64,000 nucleotides of DNA, taken from an uncultured Paracoccaceae bacterium. Lineage in GTDB: Bacteria > Pseudomonadota > Alphaproteobacteria > Rhodobacterales > Rhodobacteraceae. Below, in pieces: positions 61,184 to 64,000 of the stretch. The stretch is from positions 17,487-81,486 of the forward strand of contig CANMAI010000016.1 in assembly GCA_947495795.1 (NCBI GenBank). The letters run 5' to 3'. Below the pieces are notes generated by a model. The model had not been told where the DNA came from. It saw only the letters and a program-made list of their open reading frames with translations, and searched no databases. The position numbers were made by a program, and so were the translations under genes. How positions within the stretch are numbered: the stretch's first letter is position 1; every line of letters starts with the position of its first letter.

Positions 61184-62038
61184 ATGACTACCGACTTCGA
61201 TCTTGAGCACCTGCGCTCTTGGATCGGAACAAAGGAAATTGCGCGTGAGCAACTCACGCGGTCCTTGGTGGCGCGTTTCAACGCCACTTTTGATCGCAAG
61301 TCATCGCTCAATGACGGTGATGCTGCTCCGGCACTCATTCATTTTTGCCTAGCTCAACCTGCAGTGCCTACGGCACGCCTTGGCCAAGATGGCCACCCGG
61401 AGCGTGGTGGATTCTTGCCGCCGGTTCCACTGCCACGCCGTATGTGGGCAGGGAGTTCCATTGAATTTCATGCGCCGCTGCCTATCGGCTCTATGATCGA
61501 GCGGCGCTCTGTTATTGAAGACGTAACGCTGAAGACTGGAAAGTCAGGCATACTCTGTTTTGTAAAGGTAGAGCACAAAATTCTGAGTGATGGGGCCATT
61601 GCCCTCGTCGAAAAACAAGACATCGTGCACAGAGCGATGCCCGACGTTCAAGAGCCTAAAAAGCCCTCAGCTCCTCATTCAGACAACGGTCAGATAGCTT
61701 CACACTCACGCGAAATGAATGTCAGCACCCCCCTGCTCTTCCGCTATTCTGCACTGACATTCAACGCACACCGAATTCACTATGACAAACCGTACGCCAT
61801 GGGGGAGGAAGGCTATCCAGATCTTATTGTTCATGGCCCGCTCCAGGCGACAATGCTTTGCCTCTACGCAACTGACTTACGTAAGGAACCAATGAAAGCA
61901 TTTCGGTTCCGCAGCACCGCACCACTTTATGGCCCGTGTGATGTTTCCCTGAATGCCGACACTGTCGCGGATGAGATGGGACTTTGGACCATGGGCCAAA
62001 ATGGGCAAACAGGGATGCAGGCGACCGCTCGCTGGTAA
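61184..62038 (+). CDS. MaoC-type / mesaconyl-C4-CoA hydratase-like dehydratase
   Basis: 284 residues from the ATG at 61184; the frame is open from 61097 inside the previous gene. Residues 5-150 are a FAS1-like N-domain (DFDLEHLRSWIGTKEIARE, GFLPPVPLPRRMWAGSSIEF, GSMIERRSVIEDVTLKTGKS). The C-terminal hot-dog has the catalytic FRYSALTFNAHRIHYDKPYA and PDLIVHGPLQATML (Asp/His). Resembles HTD2/Meh-type hydratases. It would hydrate the enoyl-CoA made by the dehydrogenase. Confidence 0.87.
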   Translation: MTTDFDLEHLRSWIGTKEIAREQLTRSLVARFNATFDRKSSLNDGDAAPALIHFCLAQPAVPTARLGQDGHPERGGFLPPVPLPRRMWAGSSIEFHAPLPIGSMIERRSVIEDVTLKTGKSGILCFVKVEHKILSDGAIALVEKQDIVHRAMPDVQEPKKPSAPHSDNGQIASHSREMNVSTPLLFRYSALTFNAHRIHYDKPYAMGEEGYPDLIVHGPLQATMLCLYATDLRKEPMKAFRFRSTAPLYGPCDVSLNADTVADEMGLWTMGQNGQTGMQATARW

Positions 62039-62235
62039 TTCCAAAGCGCTCGAAGACCCGCACTCTCGGCCATCAGATGAAGCGACTTAGAGGGGATCGC
62101 TTCTGGGAGGCGGCAGGATCGTATCATCAGAGGAACGTTGAGCGTTGCAGCGCTAAACTGCATTTGCGCTTAGGTCGGCTTTCGGTGCCCTGACCTCCTT
62201 GATAACATCCAAAAACGGATGGCGGAGAACAAAGA

Positions 62236-63180
62236 ATGGGTATGCTGATTGACGGAAAATGGGAGCCTACTGCCGACCAGTCGATGGTGTCAGGCAAATA
62301 TCGACGCGAGCAAAGCGCACTTCCAACCTCAATCGAAGCAAATTTTCTCAACGAAGCTGGCAACACTAAAGGACGTTTTTTTCTCATTGCTTCTGCGAGT
62401 TGTCCCTGGTCGCACGGCGCTGTCGTCACGCTTATTCTCGCGGGTCTCGAAGACATCATCGAGATACAATGGGCCGGGGGCCCTCGTCGCGAGGGGTATG
62501 GCCTTTTGCCGGGCGGACCGCTTCCGAACCGCTCGGATTTTCAGCATGTTCATCAGTTCTATACCTCCACAGTCCCTGACTACACCGGCCGCTCAACAGT
62601 GCCGATCTTTTGGGATGCGGTAGATCGCAAGGTTCTTTCCAACTCTTCTGCTGACATTATGGCTATGTTAGATCAGGGAAGTTCAAAGACCGACCTCCGA
62701 CCAACCGCATTGCGGAATGAAATTGACCATTTATTGGAATACATCTTCGACGGGCTGTCTAACGCTGTCTATCGGGCAGGTAAATCGCAGCGGCAGGACG
62801 AGTACGATGATGCCGTGGACACGGTATTTAGCACACTGGATACACTGGAAGACAGATTAGCCGATCGCCTCTTCTTATTCGGAAAAGATCTGACCATTGC
62901 CGACATAAGGCTGTTTGCCACGCTTGTTCGGTTCGATACGGTCTATGCCACGCATTTTCGCTGTACGCGTAAGCGACTGGTCGATTACCCGCGCTTATGG
63001 CGGTTTACACGCCGTATTTTTCACAAGCCCGGAATTCGACAAACAGTTGATTTCGACGAGATCAGATACGGCTACTATGTCAACGATGGCGACCACAATC
63101 CAAATGGCATAGTCGGTCAGCAACCCGAGATTGACTGGGACAGCCAAGAAGGTCTGTCCGAATACCAGCCGTTCGAGTAA
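62236..63180 (+). CDS. Glutathionyl-hydroquinone reductase (Xi-class GST)
   Basis: 314 residues. Diagnostic for the Ecm4/YqjG/PcpF family: FFLIASASCPWSHGAVVTL with the catalytic Cys, QWAGGPRREGYGLLPGG-like middle part, and the C-domain FLFGKDLTIADIRLFATLVRFDTVY. It reductively removes glutathione from glutathionyl-hydroquinones and so repairs quinone damage during aromatic degradation. It lies about 200 bases after the hydratase with its own leader, and may be separately transcribed. Confidence 0.9.
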   Translation: MGMLIDGKWEPTADQSMVSGKYRREQSALPTSIEANFLNEAGNTKGRFFLIASASCPWSHGAVVTLILAGLEDIIEIQWAGGPRREGYGLLPGGPLPNRSDFQHVHQFYTSTVPDYTGRSTVPIFWDAVDRKVLSNSSADIMAMLDQGSSKTDLRPTALRNEIDHLLEYIFDGLSNAVYRAGKSQRQDEYDDAVDTVFSTLDTLEDRLADRLFLFGKDLTIADIRLFATLVRFDTVYATHFRCTRKRLVDYPRLWRFTRRIFHKPGIRQTVDFDEIRYGYYVNDGDHNPNGIVGQQPEIDWDSQEGLSEYQPFE

Positions 63181-63388
63181 CGTGCAGCATCGGTCAAAAC
63201 GGGCTAACTGAAGACTTTCTCGGCAAAGTGCCCGGATTTTGGTAGCGTACGATCGAAGTTGACGTCGGCCAGAAATAAACCAATGACTGCTTTCTTTTCG
63301 CCACAAATTGTCTGTGCGTGATGCGGCCACACCACGGGAACAAGACAGTGTCTCGACAAGAGGCAGATTGGTCGTTCTAGTTCAAACT

Positions 63389-63913
63389 ATGCCAAAGCTC
63401 GATATCTTCGAACTCTCAAAAAGGACGATGGCAATGACCGACGCTGCCTGGGCTCGGCACGCCAACCCATGGAGCGTGTATAGCAGGGCTATCGGTGGAA
63501 CATTGGTGTTCTTTGCATTGTGGAGCCCGTTCTGGGTTGGTTATTGGGGCGCTCCAATCATTCTTACCGCTCTGCTTTGGATATGGCTGAACCCACGTAT
63601 TTTTCCCGCACCACGGCATACAAAAACTTGGGCTACTCAGGGCGTCTTGGGGGAAAGGGCATTTATCAACCGTGCCGAGGTGCCGATCCCGCTCCATCAT
63701 CGAAATGCAGCATTCTTAACATCGGGAACGTCTGGCGTATTCCTTCTGATCGTGCTTTTGGCATTCCTTCGGCGAGACTTTTGGCTGGCGTTTACCGCAT
63801 GGCACGCTGCGACGATTGCAAAGCTGTGGTTCTGCGATCGGATGGTCTGGCTTTGGGCGGATATGAAGGATGCTACCGACCAATATGAACGATGGAATGC
63901 TGCTGAGTGGTAG
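63389..63913 (+). CDS. DUF6653 family membrane protein
   Basis: 174 residues from the ATG at 63389 (MPKLDIFELSKRTMAM); an open extension to 63308 is not used. HANPWSVYSRAIGG is a typical start for DUF6653, followed by two adjacent membrane helices (LVFFALWSPFWVGYWGAPII and ILTALLWIWLNPRIF) and a third (VFLLIVLLAFLRRDFWLAF). Function unknown. It follows the hydroquinone reductase and ends the window's last gene; 63914-64000 holds nothing recognised. Confidence 0.8.
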   Translation: MPKLDIFELSKRTMAMTDAAWARHANPWSVYSRAIGGTLVFFALWSPFWVGYWGAPIILTALLWIWLNPRIFPAPRHTKTWATQGVLGERAFINRAEVPIPLHHRNAAFLTSGTSGVFLLIVLLAFLRRDFWLAFTAWHAATIAKLWFCDRMVWLWADMKDATDQYERWNAAEW

Positions 63914-64000
63914 CGAACGTTCGTATGCTGTATAACATCCAGAACTTGGGCTCAGAGCGGGCGTGCCGCGCTGCGGCGCAGTCAGATTGTTGCGCAGCCA

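Noticed and set aside
1..64000. CRISPR array, tRNA or rRNA genes
   Set aside because: No regularly spaced direct repeats and no clover-leaf or rRNA-like sequence were seen on reading; a formal scan was not possible.

Overview
The window looks like a stretch of a large RepABC-type plasmid (or chromid) of a Rhodobacterales alphaproteobacterium, most likely of the Roseobacter group. The evidence is a complete repA-repB-repC operon with an antisense counter-transcript RNA and plasmid-specific palindromes (39.0-43.1 kb), the plasmid-backbone genes ParB-like/DUF3768/ArdC (0-2.1 kb), the scpB-DUF1403-integrase trio (35.9-38.6 kb), TRAP transport, and gene contents typical of that group. All assignments come from reading the sequence; no database search was run.

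Layout. 0-3.6 kb: plasmid-backbone and anti-restriction genes. 3.7-18.8 kb: a segment bounded by two near-identical 27-bp recombination-site-like sequences beside a tyrosine recombinase gene (18.8-19.8 kb). A third related site splits it into a 1-kb Fic toxin-antitoxin cassette and a 14-kb catabolic block. The catabolic block encodes a full lower hydroxyquinol pathway: hydroxyquinol 1,2-dioxygenase, maleylacetate reductase, 3-oxoadipate CoA-transferase (two subunits) and 3-oxoadipyl-CoA thiolase. With it come a TRAP transporter, an IclR regulator with two perfect 15-bp operators, a nitroreductase, three GSTs, a VOC protein, a YciI protein and a TetR-controlled pair. The enzyme that would make hydroxyquinol is not visible.

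19.9-35.7 kb is a defense island. It holds a Gabija pair (gajA, gajB) followed by an unusual reverse transcriptase; a restriction-endonuclease-like gene; a HEPN (ApeA-like) gene broken by one in-frame TGA; a small HEPN protein; a PD-(D/E)xK-like protein; and another HEPN-like protein. Next comes a Pycsar locus: a tandem-domain nucleotide cyclase with a downstream cysteine-rich E2-associated-type protein, and, divergently, a WYL regulator with a cyclic-nucleotide-binding membrane effector. An AbiE toxin-antitoxin pair with a visible operator closes the island.

35.9-49 kb is backbone: scpB, DUF1403, integrase, repC, ctRNA, repB, repA, parS-like palindromes, a hydrolase, a probable CCUCCUCCC-loop small RNA, secreted and small hypothetical proteins, and an HU/IHF gene overlapping a strange gene in which the N-terminal half of a DapA-family aldolase is fused to an internal piece of GalE.

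49-64 kb is a second catabolic cluster of unknown substrate, built round a central divergent promoter. To the left are a lactonase, an FAD oxidoreductase and a citrate-lyase-type C-C lyase. To the right are an acyl-CoA ligase, a thiolase-like protein with its DUF35 partner, a quinol monooxygenase, IclR and FadR-type regulators, an acyl-CoA dehydrogenase, a MaoC-type hydratase and a glutathionyl-hydroquinone reductase. It looks like activation of an acid to a CoA ester followed by a beta-oxidation-like shortening.
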